This document shows positions 1 through 8,946 of a DNA stretch of 64,000 nucleotides, piece by piece. The stretch is taken from assembly GCA_038212405.1 (NCBI GenBank), contig JBBQUN010000001.1, positions 1 to 64,000 of the forward strand. Reading direction: 5' to 3'. Numbering within the stretch: the first letter of the stretch is position 1; each line of letters opens with the position of its first letter. This stretch comes from JBBQUN01 sp038212405 (GTDB lineage Bacteria > Actinomycetota > Acidimicrobiia > Acidimicrobiales > SZUA-35). Position numbers and translations under genes: made by a program. Below the pieces are notes generated by a model, which saw only the letters and a program-made list of their open reading frames with translations, searched no databases and had not been told where the DNA came from.

Positions 1-264
1 CGTGAGGATCGCGAGCACGTCCTGGCGGTCGACCCTGCCGACACGATCAGTGAACTCGTCACCGACCAACTGCAGAGCGAACGAGTGCGCCAAGCCCTGC
101 ACGGATTGACCGAGACGCAACGAGCGGCCATCGAGCTGGCCTATTTCGGCGGGCATACCTACCGTGAGGTGGCGGTGCTGCTCGATATTGCCGAAGGAAC
201 AGCAAAGACACGAATTCGCGACGGGCTGATACGCCTACGAGATCACCTGGGGGTGACGACATGA
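1..264 (+). CDS. ECF RNA polymerase sigma factor, C-terminal part (window-truncated)
   Basis: Only the last 87 codons are visible; the gene begins before the window. The frame reads through a sigma region 4 helix-turn-helix: the stretch LTETQRAAIELAYFGG is followed by TYREVAVLL and by GTAKTRIRDGLIRLRDHL, the usual pattern of SigK/SigL-type ECF factors that contact the -35 element. The stop codon overlaps the start of the next gene (ATGA at 261-264), a zinc-finger/RskA anti-sigma factor, so the pair is translationally coupled and the downstream protein is very probably the cognate inhibitor. The exact ECF group cannot be told without the region 2 sequence. Confidence 0.9.
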   Translation, partial: REDREHVLAVDPADTISELVTDQLQSERVRQALHGLTETQRAAIELAYFGGHTYREVAVLLDIAEGTAKTRIRDGLIRLRDHLGVTT

Positions 265-1028
265 CCGATGACGAACTTCACCAATTGGCGGGGGCGTATG
301 CCCTCGACGCCCTCGAACCAGACGAGGCTGCCGCATTCGAGGCGCATCTGCCGGCGTGCAGTTCGTGTGCAACGACCGTCATGGAGTTCGAGCGTACGGC
401 CGGGGAACTGGGCGAGGTCGGTCGGCGCCAGCCACCAGCATCATTGAAGGCGCGCATCATGGCCGACATCGCGACGACACCGCAGCTGTCCTCGGCCGGT
501 GCCGAGAGATCCGGTGTCGATGGAACAGCGCCAACAGCTTCGCCATCCCTCCCGGCGCAGCACGTCGACGAACTCGCTCGACGCCGTCGGCCACTCATGC
601 CGGTCGTAGCGGCCTTTGCCGCCGCTCTCTTCGTCGTGGTTGGTGTTGTCGCCACCTTCGCCCTGCCAGACGGCAAGTCCGCAAGCGAGGAATTGATCGC
701 CGCACCCGATGCCGTCACCTTGCAGCTCGAACCGACCGAGGCAGGGCCGTCCAACATCACCGTCGAAGTGGTGTGGTCACAGGAACAAGATCGTGCGCTG
801 GTGAAGGCGAATGGGCTCGCTGACCCCGGCGAGGGCATGGACTATCAGCTCTGGTTCGTCGTGCCCGACGGGGTCGCCCCTGCCGGACTCTTCTCACCGG
901 AAGACGGTGTGGTCGAGGCACTTCTCGATCTCGACGATGTCGAGGGTCTGGGTTGGGGCATCAGTATCGAACCCGATGCAGGCTCTGACCAGCCAACGAG
1001 CGAGGTGTTGTTCCTCGGTCTTGCGTGA
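261..1028 (+). CDS. anti-sigma factor, zinc-finger plus RskA-like domain
   Basis: A 255-residue membrane protein expected to hold the upstream ECF sigma factor inactive until a signal at the envelope triggers its proteolysis. Residues 1-45 form an anti-sigma zinc-finger domain with the HxxxCxxC signature (H29, C33, C36). One transmembrane helix lies at about 112-134, and the outer domain (about 145-255) has the RskA pattern: a YQLWFV strand, AGLF, and a final SDQPTSEVLFLG strand. The start codon overlaps the sigma stop. The order sigma/anti-sigma and the RskA C-terminus match mycobacterial SigK-RskA. The regulon is unknown; the secreted protease just downstream is one candidate target, by position only. 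Confidence 0.9.
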   Translation: MTDDELHQLAGAYALDALEPDEAAAFEAHLPACSSCATTVMEFERTAGELGEVGRRQPPASLKARIMADIATTPQLSSAGAERSGVDGTAPTASPSLPAQHVDELARRRRPLMPVVAAFAAALFVVVGVVATFALPDGKSASEELIAAPDAVTLQLEPTEAGPSNITVEVVWSQEQDRALVKANGLADPGEGMDYQLWFVVPDGVAPAGLFSPEDGVVEALLDLDDVEGLGWGISIEPDAGSDQPTSEVLFLGLA

Positions 1029-1152
1029 CGGTCAGCACGACGTCCGGCGCAAGGGTGCTGCCGGTTCCTTGGCCGAATCTCGACGTATGGTCCTTCAGCC
1101 ACGCTGCCTTTCGACCGATACACCGACACACGCCGACCCGGAGCCGAGTGCC

Positions 1153-2970
1153 ATGAAGAACCAACGTCGAGCCTGGCACCGCCGGGGAGCAATCGCGACG
1201 AGCCTCGCTGCCCTGGCCTCGGTGTCGTTGCCGGTGACGGCGGTACCTTCAGCAGCCGCCCCTCAAACGTCGGCCAAGAGTGCGCTCTCGCTGGACAGCA
1301 CCGTGTTGCCACCCATGACCTTTGATCCGTCGCTCCCGTTCGAGATCGTTCCGGGCCGCGACACCGTCCAACCTCACGTCGACACCATCGACGGTGTCGA
1401 GCTCTCTCCCACCGAGGTCGACGCCGTCTTCGCACGGGCTGAGCTCGCAGGCGAGCCCGGTCGGGCGTTGGCGACGAGCACGCAGGTCTATGACTGGCGC
1501 GGCACCACCAGCGACCCCGATGTTCGGATCGTGGCCGATGCGAACGTACCGATCGAAGTCGTGCAACTCCTCGGCGAAGTCTTCGAGGAGTGGCGTGAGG
1601 TCATCGATCTCGACATCGCTGCTCCCGAGTGGCACCACATTCGCCTGGCGTGGCGAGACGACCTTCCGACCGGCGTGCTCGGTGGTGCCTCGACCGGCTG
1701 GGTCACGGTCAATCAGAACGGCTCCACGTTCGTCGTGCCTCGGTTCCTGGCCAATGTGAATGGTGCCTCGACCGCCTCTGGTGCCTACGCCCTCGATCTC
1801 GTGCTGAACTCGCAGATCAACTGGGACTTTGCTATCGACCCCAACGACTCCCAGCCGAACAACGCCTACTACCTCAAGACCGTGATGCTGCACGAGGTCG
1901 GTCATGCCCTTGGGGTCGCCTCTGGTGTCGACCGCGAGCAGTCGATCAATTCCTCGGTGCTCAGCACCTGGGGCGCCACGTTCTTCGCCAACAAAAATCC
2001 CACCCAACCCTTTGCCAGCTTGCGATCGGGTGTCGTCAAGGCGAACGACCTGTGGTCGGTCAATGCCGACGGCACCTGGGAGAAGATCTTCGATCCGTTC
2101 TCGTGGAGTCAGGGTTCGAGCCTCAGCCACCTCGACGAGAACACCTATACCTACCAGCGGGGCCAGATTCGAACACCCGGCGCGCTGATGACTCCCTTCC
2201 TCACCAATGGCGAGGTCAATCACGTCGACGGGGTCATTGCCGGGCTGCTCAGCCAAGCCGGGTACGAAACCTTCCTCTTCCCCTCGGCGCCAGTGGTGTC
2301 GGCCGCGTCAAACAACGGCGTGCTGAGTGTCAACGTCGCACCGGGGCCTGATACGGCGATGAACGTTCCGGCCAAGCAGTGGATGGTGACGATCAAAGAC
2401 CCGGTGGGAACGGTCGTCCGGCAGGCGACCATTGCGGCCTCTGCCCGGAGTGTCGACTTCGGCGGGTTCGCAACGAGCGGCACCTACACCGCCTCGGTCG
2501 CGGCCGAGATCGATGGCCAGACCGCGCTGGCGGCGCCAGTCGGCGTCGCATTCACCGCAGTCCCTCGCACCACGATCGGCGAAGCCAGCACTCTCTTCGG
2601 CGTGATCTATGCCACCGACTACCGAGCTGACGATGCCGACACCCTTCGGCTGTATCGAGCGTTCTTCGAACGAGATCCCGATCCCGTTGGCATCAAGTAC
2701 TGGATCGGCCAGTCGCGCGGTGGGGCAACCTATGACGACCTCGCCTACGCATTCGCCTTCAGCGACGAGTTCACCTTGCGCTATCGCAACCTGACCGACC
2801 GGCAGTTCCTCGAGTTGGTCTACCGGAACGTGCTGGGCCGTGCCCCGGATCAGGGCGGCTTCGATTACTGGAACAACCAGATCGTCAGCGGCCTACCACG
2901 GCACCTCACGGTGCGCTGGATCGCCCAGAGCAGCGAGTTCAGCAACCGTCACCCGTACCTGCCGCAGTAG
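1153..2970 (+). CDS. secreted matrixin-like zinc metalloprotease with C-terminal DUF4214
   Basis: A 605-residue exported protein. The start at 1153 gives a twin-basic N-terminus (MKNQRRAWHRRG), a hydrophobic segment and an Ala-rich cleavage site near residue 35. The central domain carries HEVGHALG at about residue 247 followed by further His/Asp residues, the HExxHxxGxxH-type zinc site of matrixin/M10-like peptidases. After a fibronectin-like stretch, residues about 490-600 form a DUF4214 domain (FERDPDPVG, YRNVLGRAPDQGG), a module found in surface and S-layer-associated proteins. A longer open frame extends upstream to 811 but overlaps the anti-sigma gene and lacks a signal peptide. Substrate unknown; extracellular protein or peptide degradation is inferred. 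Confidence 0.8.
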   Translation: MKNQRRAWHRRGAIATSLAALASVSLPVTAVPSAAAPQTSAKSALSLDSTVLPPMTFDPSLPFEIVPGRDTVQPHVDTIDGVELSPTEVDAVFARAELAGEPGRALATSTQVYDWRGTTSDPDVRIVADANVPIEVVQLLGEVFEEWREVIDLDIAAPEWHHIRLAWRDDLPTGVLGGASTGWVTVNQNGSTFVVPRFLANVNGASTASGAYALDLVLNSQINWDFAIDPNDSQPNNAYYLKTVMLHEVGHALGVASGVDREQSINSSVLSTWGATFFANKNPTQPFASLRSGVVKANDLWSVNADGTWEKIFDPFSWSQGSSLSHLDENTYTYQRGQIRTPGALMTPFLTNGEVNHVDGVIAGLLSQAGYETFLFPSAPVVSAASNNGVLSVNVAPGPDTAMNVPAKQWMVTIKDPVGTVVRQATIAASARSVDFGGFATSGTYTASVAAEIDGQTALAAPVGVAFTAVPRTTIGEASTLFGVIYATDYRADDADTLRLYRAFFERDPDPVGIKYWIGQSRGGATYDDLAYAFAFSDEFTLRYRNLTDRQFLELVYRNVLGRAPDQGGFDYWNNQIVSGLPRHLTVRWIAQSSEFSNRHPYLPQ

Positions 2971-2989
2971 CAACGAACGGCAGCGGTAG

Positions 2990-4300
2990 CTACAGCAGCT
3001 GCCCGTATTCCGATTCGAGCTGATCGAAGTCGAGGTTGCGAAGGAACCGGCTGAAGGCGATCTGTGCCGTCAGCGCATCGAGATTGCGGAACGGTTCGGG
3101 TACGAACGCTGGTGGTGCGAGCAGTCCCTCGTCGAACAGGTGGTTGACCAGGCCCATGGCCTGGAGGTCGACCTTGCCGCAGAACAGCATGGGGATTCGA
3201 TCCGGTCGACCCTGGCGCAGTGCCAGCCGCACGTAGACGTAGGACAACACCAGCCCTTTGCCGTAGGCCAGATCTTTGGTGAATGGGGGACCGGTCGGTG
3301 TGCTGCCACGGAAGATGCGGGCAGCAATGCTCCAGCACTCGTCTTCGGTCAACCCCTCGGTGCGGAAGTGTTCGAAGAGCTCGACGAATGATGCCCCTTC
3401 CAGCACGAGTGACACCCCGCGCACACGGTTCGCGATGCGGCGCAAGCGACCAGGGTGGCTCCGGAGCGCGAACATCTCGGTGAGTGTCGCCAGTCCCTCC
3501 TGGGTGACCGTCGCCGGGGGAGCGGCCTTGCCAAGGAAGTTGCACCATGGTTGGGCGAGCCCGTTGCGGGTGGTGCCGACATGCACCCAACCCTCGTGAG
3601 CCTCGAGCGTTGCCAGGTCTTGCGGGCTGAACCTGGCGTCGGCGCGGAGCTTGATGTAGGTCGAGCCGGCGGCGGCGTCGGCAACCAGGCCGTCATCAAG
3701 GCGAACATCGACCGCCCCCGGGCCCATGGAAGCGTCGAGCCGGGCTTGCAGGTCATCGACGGCGGCCTGACCATCGAGATCATGAGCCGACCTGTCGATC
3801 AGCAGTGACGGTTCCAGCGCCGCGAGCGAGTCATCCAACGAGTCGGCCAGGTCTCGCACGGTGGGGCCGCCGGCGTGGAAGACCTCTTCGGGTGTGCCGT
3901 AGAGCAAGGTGGCGTAGCTACCGAAGGCAGGTTTTCCTCGGGCCTGGAGAAGATCGATCGTGAGCCGGTACTGCTCACAGGTTCGTCGTAGCAGTTGCGA
4001 GGCAGCGGTTGCGGACCCGAGTTGGGTTGCGATCTCGGTCTCGAGTTCGATGAAGCGGAGCCGCACGTCATCGGCATCGAACTTGAGAGGATTGCGCTCG
4101 TAGTAGTCGGTGTCGACGGCGGGCTGTTCCCTGAAGTTCGAAGCGAAGAAGCCATCACGGATGTTGTCGGTCCACTTCACCGCATCGAGTACTCGGATCT
4201 CGGCCTGGGCCTCGATGAGTCGATCCGACAACTGGCGGATGGTGGCCCGATGGTCACCCTGTTCGGCGGTGACGGTCTCGACAGTGTCGGTCATCTCCAT
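2990..4300 (-). CDS. DUF1704 / MATCAP-like zinc carboxypeptidase (QEGLA-motif protein)
   Basis: A 436-residue cytosolic protein. It has the defining features of the TIGR02421/DUF1704 family: an HEGWVH sequence (HExxxH, about residue 235) and, about 30 residues later, QEGLATLTEM, whose Glu would be the third zinc ligand. The same family contains the animal tubulin tyrosine carboxypeptidases MATCAP1/2; bacterial members are labelled flavohemoglobin-expression-modulating with little functional proof. I chose the ATG at 4300 because GAGG lies 9 nt upstream; the frame is open to 4504, nearly touching the divergent patatin gene. A metallopeptidase role is inferred from the intact motif; the substrate is unknown. 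Confidence 0.8.
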   Translation of the reverse strand: MEMTDTVETVTAEQGDHRATIRQLSDRLIEAQAEIRVLDAVKWTDNIRDGFFASNFREQPAVDTDYYERNPLKFDADDVRLRFIELETEIATQLGSATAASQLLRRTCEQYRLTIDLLQARGKPAFGSYATLLYGTPEEVFHAGGPTVRDLADSLDDSLAALEPSLLIDRSAHDLDGQAAVDDLQARLDASMGPGAVDVRLDDGLVADAAAGSTYIKLRADARFSPQDLATLEAHEGWVHVGTTRNGLAQPWCNFLGKAAPPATVTQEGLATLTEMFALRSHPGRLRRIANRVRGVSLVLEGASFVELFEHFRTEGLTEDECWSIAARIFRGSTPTGPPFTKDLAYGKGLVLSYVYVRLALRQGRPDRIPMLFCGKVDLQAMGLVNHLFDEGLLAPPAFVPEPFRNLDALTAQIAFSRFLRNLDFDQLESEYGQLL

Positions 4301-4499
4301 AGTGAACAGCCTCGACATGACGAGAACACCCGTCACTTTGCGCCAGTGTCGGCGATTCTTGCCCTCATCGCCGCCGCTCCAGCTCGTGAGCTCGATCTCG
4401 GCAGTGGTTGGTGGAGCGGTTCCCGTGATCTTCTCGGTGTGGGTCTTTTGCTCGCCATCTGACATCGGGAGCTGCATCGTTGCCCAGAACCTGTCCTCG

Positions 4500-4505
4500 T
4501 ACACT
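4500..4505 (+). promoter_or_regulatory. -10 element of patatin gene (leaderless)
   Basis: TACACT ends 8 nt before the GTG start at 4514 and no Shine-Dalgarno sequence precedes that codon, so transcription should begin at or next to the start codon. No clear -35 hexamer is visible. Confidence 0.5.
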
Positions 4506-4513
4506 TGGCCCCC

Positions 4514-5323
4514 GTGATCACGTCCCCACGCATCGGTCTGGTTCTCGGCGCAGGCGGAGTGCCGGGTGGGGCCTATATACGAGCGGTGCTCGCCGAGATC
4601 GAAACGGTCACCGGCTGGTCAACAGCCAGTGCAACCACGATCATCGGTACGTCGGTCGGCGCCCTCAACGGGGCCCGTCAGCCACTGCCGAACCTGGCAG
4701 CCCCGGCAACGTCGGAACAGCTCTCCGGGATCGCACACCTGTCCGGCGCGCTCTCGCTGCCGAACGCCTCGGTGGCGACGCCGCTGGTGGCGAAGATCCG
4801 ACACTACGGCGGGCAGGCTGCTGCTCGCCTTGCGCCGGCAGGTTCGCATCCGCAGGACTATGACGTGGCCGCTCCGCCCTATCACCCGGGGGTCGTCGCC
4901 GTCTCGGTCGTTCGACGCTCGGGGCGGCGGCGCGCCACTGTCTTGGCGAACGCTGGATTCCCGCAAGACGAGTTGTATGCCTCGGCGGCGGTACCTGGAT
5001 ACGCCTTGCCTGTCATCATCGACGGCGAGGAGCGCATCGACGGTGCGGTCTGGTCGTCGACCAACGCCGACCTCGTCGGGATCGAAGACCATGACGCACT
5101 GGTGGTGATCGCTCCAATGGCGGCGCGGATGGGGGGCAACCTCTTGGCCCGAACGCATCGAGCACAGCTCATCGTGGAACTGAGACGGTGGGCCGAGTCA
5201 GGCAAGCCACTGGTCGTCGTCAACCCAACTGGCGAAGAGCAACAGCTCCGACCCGTCCATGCCGCATTCGCCGCCACAGGGCGGCAACGAGTGCGCGATG
5301 GGTGGGATCGAGGACCGATGTGA
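4514..5323 (+). CDS. patatin-like phospholipase / esterase (RssA type)
   Basis: A 269-residue protein with the patatin fold signature: a glycine-rich oxyanion loop GAGGVPGGAY near the N-terminus, the nucleophile elbow GTSVG at about residues 46-50, and a downstream DGA motif (RIDGAVWSS, about residue 175) supplying the catalytic Asp of the Ser-Asp dyad. It probably hydrolyses acyl esters of phospholipids or acyl-CoA; the true substrate is not evident. No signal peptide is seen. An in-frame TTG at 4505 is possible, but the GTG at 4514 is favoured because a -10-like TACACT stands 8 nt upstream. It is shorter than many patatins (about 300 residues) but all motifs are present. Confidence 0.8.
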   Translation: MITSPRIGLVLGAGGVPGGAYIRAVLAEIETVTGWSTASATTIIGTSVGALNGARQPLPNLAAPATSEQLSGIAHLSGALSLPNASVATPLVAKIRHYGGQAAARLAPAGSHPQDYDVAAPPYHPGVVAVSVVRRSGRRRATVLANAGFPQDELYASAAVPGYALPVIIDGEERIDGAVWSSTNADLVGIEDHDALVVIAPMAARMGGNLLARTHRAQLIVELRRWAESGKPLVVVNPTGEEQQLRPVHAAFAATGRQRVRDGWDRGPM

Positions 5324-5337
5324 GCGGGTGGCGCCGG

Positions 5338-5343
5338 TAGGGT
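5338..5343 (+). promoter_or_regulatory. -10 element of MFS transporter gene (leaderless)
   Basis: TAGGGT stands 8 nt before the ATG at 5352. There is no good ribosome binding site, fitting leaderless translation. Confidence 0.4.
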
Positions 5344-5351
5344 TGGCCGCG

Positions 5352-6536
5352 ATGGTTCGTCGCCCACCCCTGGTCTTCATTTTCTCGGTCACCGTCGCCG
5401 GGATCCTGGCGAACACGCTGCTCAGCCCCAATATCCCCGATGTGCTCGACGCGTTCGACCAGCCCGAATCCCGCGCCGGGATCCTCGTGGCGAGCGGTCC
5501 GTTGCCCGGCGTCCTGGTGGCGCCGATCATCGGGATCGTCGCCGATCGACTCGGTCGTCGACGGGTGCTGCTTCCCTGCTTGGTGCTGTTCGGACTGGCA
5601 GGATTGGCGGCTGCCACCGCCCCCACGTTCGAGTTCCTTCTTCTGGCCAGAGTGATCCAGGGCGTTGGCGGAGCGGGGCTGATCAATCTGGCGGTGGTGA
5701 TGATCAGTGACTTCTGGAGCGGGTCGGAGCGAACCGCACTGATCGGTCGCAACAGCGCCGTGCTCACCGTGTGTCTGGCGTTGATCCCATCATTCAGTGG
5801 GCTGCTCGCGTCAGTCGCGAGCTGGCGTTGGTCACTGGCCTGCGCGTCGCTCGCTCTGCCGGTTGCCGCCTTCGGCTATCGCCACATGCCCCGCGTCGAC
5901 ACCGTCGCCACCACGACCATCGGCGACCAACTTCGCGGCACCCGACGCGCCGTCCGCCAGCCGGTGATCTTGGCGGTCATCGTGGCATCGGCGCTGCTGT
6001 TCATGGTGATCTTCGGCGTGTTCCTCACCACGCTGCCGGTGCACCTCGAAAAGGAGTTCGATCTCGGCCCAGGGGCCCGTGGACTGATCCTGTCTGCGCC
6101 GGCGATCGGCTCGACCCTGGTCGCCTTCAACCTCGGTCGGATTCGGGCACGATTCTCGGTTCGCAAGGTCTTGGTGGCATCGAGCGTGCTGATCTCGGTG
6201 GCGGCGTTTGCCATCGGCGTTGCGCCAACCATCGTGCTGATCGTCGCTGCCTCGATCATCTACGGATTGGGCGATGGTCTCGCCATCCCATCGCTCCAAG
6301 ACGTGACCGCCAGCTCGGCGCCCGAAGGCCAGCGGGCCTCGGTCATGGCCGGCTTTGTCTCGGCCACCCGTCTGGGGCAGACCGTCGGCCCCGTTGGCGC
6401 GTCGGCCATCTTTGCCGCAACGTCGACATCAACGGCCATGATCATCGGCGCCGCCATCTTCGCCGCGGTGGCGATCGGCTTTGTCATCGGCCCGATCGAC
6501 GAGCGAGCAATTGCTCGGGCTGCTGCGGCGACATGA
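5352..6536 (+). CDS. major facilitator superfamily transporter
   Basis: A 394-residue integral membrane protein with about 12 hydrophobic helices and the MFS loop 2-3 signature GIVADRLGRRRVLL after helix 2. The general layout (two six-helix halves, short termini) suggests a DHA1-type drug or metabolite exporter; no substrate motif is recognisable. The frame is open upstream to 5259, overlapping the patatin gene, but the hydrophobic core starts directly after the ATG at 5352 and a -10-like hexamer sits 8 nt before it. The stop overlaps the start of the IMPase gene (ATGA at 6533-6536), so the two are co-translated. Confidence 0.85.
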   Translation: MVRRPPLVFIFSVTVAGILANTLLSPNIPDVLDAFDQPESRAGILVASGPLPGVLVAPIIGIVADRLGRRRVLLPCLVLFGLAGLAAATAPTFEFLLLARVIQGVGGAGLINLAVVMISDFWSGSERTALIGRNSAVLTVCLALIPSFSGLLASVASWRWSLACASLALPVAAFGYRHMPRVDTVATTTIGDQLRGTRRAVRQPVILAVIVASALLFMVIFGVFLTTLPVHLEKEFDLGPGARGLILSAPAIGSTLVAFNLGRIRARFSVRKVLVASSVLISVAAFAIGVAPTIVLIVAASIIYGLGDGLAIPSLQDVTASSAPEGQRASVMAGFVSATRLGQTVGPVGASAIFAATSTSTAMIIGAAIFAAVAIGFVIGPIDERAIARAAAAT

Positions 6537-7345
6537 CCGATTTCTCCTTGCTCCTGGCACCGGTCGAGTCGATCATTCGTCGCGTCTCCGCATCGATCAT
6601 CGAGCCCCGCTTCCGGGCCTTGACCGCCGATCAGGTGATCGAGAAGCGACCGGGCGACGTGGTCACCATCGCTGACCGAGAAGCAGAGTCGGCACTCGGC
6701 GCAGCATTCGAACTCCTGCTTCCCGGTGTGCCCGTGGTCGGTGAGGAAGCGGTGAGTGCTGACCCGAGCGTGCTCAGCCACCTCGACACTGCGAGCTTGG
6801 CCTGGATCGTCGACCCGATCGACGGGACGAAGAACTTCGTCAACGGCTCGGTCGATCACGCCGTGATGGTCGCCCTGGTCGAGAATCATCGACCGAAGGC
6901 GTCGTGGATCTGGTACCCCGACGCCAAGGTGATGCTCACCGCGACGGCTGGCGGGGGCGTTCACCGAAACGGCGAGCCAGTCGAGCGAATCGAGCGCGGC
7001 GAACGGGCAAGCGACCTGTCAGGTGTTGTGAAAGCGGGCTTCGCTCCTCAAGTGATTCGAGCTGCGATCAAGAAACGCCAAGCCGGTTTCGGCATGGTGA
7101 ACCGCGGGCGGGGCTGCGCTGGTGTCGAGTACGCCGATGTGGTTGCGGGTCGTCGGGATTTCATCCTCTACGGGTTCGCCCACCCGTGGGACCACCTGCC
7201 CGGCTCGCTGATGATCACCGAACTCGGCGGCCACGTCGCGCACCTCGACGGTGCGCCGTACACCCCGACGTCGCGTCAAGTCGGCCTCCTCATCGCTGCG
7301 AGTGCCGAGGTGTGGACCGTGGCTCGCCGCCAACTCTTTGGCTGA
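6533..7345 (+). CDS. inositol monophosphatase family protein
   Basis: A 270-residue Mg-dependent, Li-sensitive-type phosphatase. Metal-binding motifs are intact: GEE (70-72), WIVDPIDGTKNF (DPIDGT 94-99) and HPWDHLPG near residue 220. The family acts on inositol-1-phosphate, histidinol phosphate, PAP or fructose-1,6-bisphosphate; the sequence does not settle which. The ATG overlaps the stop of the MFS gene. A second, different member of the family is encoded at 24904-25734. An open frame extends far upstream but runs through the transporter gene in another frame and is not coding there. Confidence 0.85.
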   Translation: MTDFSLLLAPVESIIRRVSASIIEPRFRALTADQVIEKRPGDVVTIADREAESALGAAFELLLPGVPVVGEEAVSADPSVLSHLDTASLAWIVDPIDGTKNFVNGSVDHAVMVALVENHRPKASWIWYPDAKVMLTATAGGGVHRNGEPVERIERGERASDLSGVVKAGFAPQVIRAAIKKRQAGFGMVNRGRGCAGVEYADVVAGRRDFILYGFAHPWDHLPGSLMITELGGHVAHLDGAPYTPTSRQVGLLIAASAEVWTVARRQLFG

Positions 7346-7364
7346 GCTAGCACTCGGCGTCGCT

Positions 7365-7398
7365 CATGAATCGGCGACGTTCACGAATCGGCGACGAT
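7365..7398. repeat. 17-bp tandem duplication across an oxidoreductase stop codon
   Basis: Two head-to-tail 17-bp units, 7365-7381 and 7382-7398, differ at two positions and share GAATCGGCGACG. Read on the minus strand each unit ends in TGA, so the 3' end of the molybdopterin oxidoreductase gene, stop codon included, appears duplicated. Confidence 0.7.
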
Positions 7399-8919
7399 CA
7401 CGACGATGGTGTGGAGTCCCGTGGCGCCGTTCGGCAATGGATCCACACGTTCGGCGTCTTGCACCTCGCCGTCGTTGTTCGTCGAGCGAACCGACACCGA
7501 ATGGCGACCGGGCGTTGCCTCCCACACCATCTGCCACTGGCGCCAGGTTGCCCCACCAACGTCTTCGCCGAGGTCGGCCGCCATCCACTCGCCGTCGTCG
7601 ATCTTGACCTCGACCTTGGCGATCCCGACCGGTTGTGCCCAGGCAACACCGCCAAGTGGCACCGCCCCGGCAGGTATGGTCGCCAGCGTCTTCGGCGTAT
7701 CGATTCGGGTCGATTGTTTGATCGGCGCCATCGATGCATAGCCACGTGGCACCCAATACGAATCGAAGGCGTCGAAGGTGGTGAGCTCGATTTCGCTCAG
7801 CCACTTGGTGGCCGACACATAGCCATAGAGGCCGGGCACGACGAGGCGAGCCGGAAACCCGTGCTCCAACGGGAGCGGCTCGCCGTTCATCGCAACGGCG
7901 ACGATGGCGTCTCGGCCATCGAGTGCGGCCACGGGGAAGCCGCAGGTGTAGCCATCGACGGACCGGCCAACGATCTGATCGGCTGCCGGGTCGATCCCCG
8001 CTTCGCTCAGGAGATCATCGAGCCGTACGCCCAGCCAGCGAGCCGTACCGACCAAGCCACCGCCAACGAGGTTCGAGACACACGTCATGGTGATGTCGGT
8101 CTCGATCATCGGCTGGCGAAGCAACTCGTCGAAGCTCATCGAGAACGGACGCTCGACCATGCCCTTCACGCTGAGCGACCAGTCGTCGGTTCGCACCTGG
8201 GGCACCGTCAGCGCAGTATCGATCCGATAGAAGTCGCGGTTGGCGGTGTAGAAGCCCGTCTCGACGATCGGAGGAATCGCTGCCACCGGGGCAGGCAACC
8301 GCACCGCCGCCCGGGAGTCGCTGGCACTGAACCGAGCTTCCAGGCTTCGCCCGACCGCAGCGGCGCCAGCTCCCGTAGCAGCGAGGATGGCCGTCGCGCC
8401 GAGGAAACGCCGCCGACTGTTCGGTACCAGGTCGGCGATCGATTGGCTGGGCTTTGCGAGCTCTCGCTTCCTTGGCTCGAGCACGTGTGCTCGCTGGAGC
8501 GCAATCAACGCGACGCCAGTGGCAATCGAGCCGACGATCGTGGGAATGATCGACCACCACGAACCACCCGATCGCCCGGAAATCGCAGCGGCAGAACCAA
8601 CAACGGCGAACAGCGAGATCCCGGCGCCGGCAAGGCGCGCGCTGTGTCGGAAGACGATCACGCCGATACCAGCGGCGTAGATCGCAAGCACGGCTCCGAT
8701 ACCGACGAGGAGTGCGATCTTGTCGTTCGTGCCGAACCACTCGATTGCCAGGTTCTTCATGAACACCGGAACCAGGTCGACCGCCTTGTTGCCGACATCG
8801 AGGATTGGCGAGCGCAGTCGTGCGGACAGCCCGGCAACGATCTCGGCCGTCCCCAGGCCAAACCCGGCTGCGGTGATGCCGCCAAGAGCGGCGAGCGGTC
8901 GGGACGGAGGTGTCGGCAT
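7381..8919 (-). CDS. membrane-anchored molybdopterin-dependent oxidoreductase (sulfite oxidase family)
   Basis: A 512-residue protein. The first about 165 residues hold four or five membrane helices, the last preceded by an SRRRFLG twin-arginine-like stretch. This is followed by an oxidoreductase molybdopterin-binding domain with MTCVSN, whose Cys would coordinate molybdenum as in sulfite oxidase and YedY/MsrP, and a C-terminal Mo-Co dimerisation domain (WAQPVGIAKVEVKIDDG onward). The catalytic domain faces outside the membrane. The usual start is taken as ATG 8919; the frame is open to 9009, which would add residues without hydrophobic character. No heme or cytochrome partner lies next to it. 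The substrate, sulfite or another S/N-oxide, is not proved. Confidence 0.8.
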   Translation of the reverse strand: MPTPPSRPLAALGGITAAGFGLGTAEIVAGLSARLRSPILDVGNKAVDLVPVFMKNLAIEWFGTNDKIALLVGIGAVLAIYAAGIGVIVFRHSARLAGAGISLFAVVGSAAAISGRSGGSWWSIIPTIVGSIATGVALIALQRAHVLEPRKRELAKPSQSIADLVPNSRRRFLGATAILAATGAGAAAVGRSLEARFSASDSRAAVRLPAPVAAIPPIVETGFYTANRDFYRIDTALTVPQVRTDDWSLSVKGMVERPFSMSFDELLRQPMIETDITMTCVSNLVGGGLVGTARWLGVRLDDLLSEAGIDPAADQIVGRSVDGYTCGFPVAALDGRDAIVAVAMNGEPLPLEHGFPARLVVPGLYGYVSATKWLSEIELTTFDAFDSYWVPRGYASMAPIKQSTRIDTPKTLATIPAGAVPLGGVAWAQPVGIAKVEVKIDDGEWMAADLGEDVGGATWRQWQMVWEATPGRHSVSVRSTNNDGEVQDAERVDPLPNGATGLHTIVVIVADS

Positions 8920-8946
8920 GCTCGTGGTTCGGAGCCGACCTGAGGG

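Noticed and set aside
811..1152. Upstream extension of the metalloprotease frame to 811
   Set aside because: It lies inside the anti-sigma gene in another frame and would place the signal peptide in the middle of the protein.
7381..8919. Linking the molybdopterin oxidoreductase to the sulfonate/YeiH locus as one sulfite pathway
   Set aside because: They are over 40 kb apart, and the enzyme's substrate is not established; nothing in the sequence ties them.
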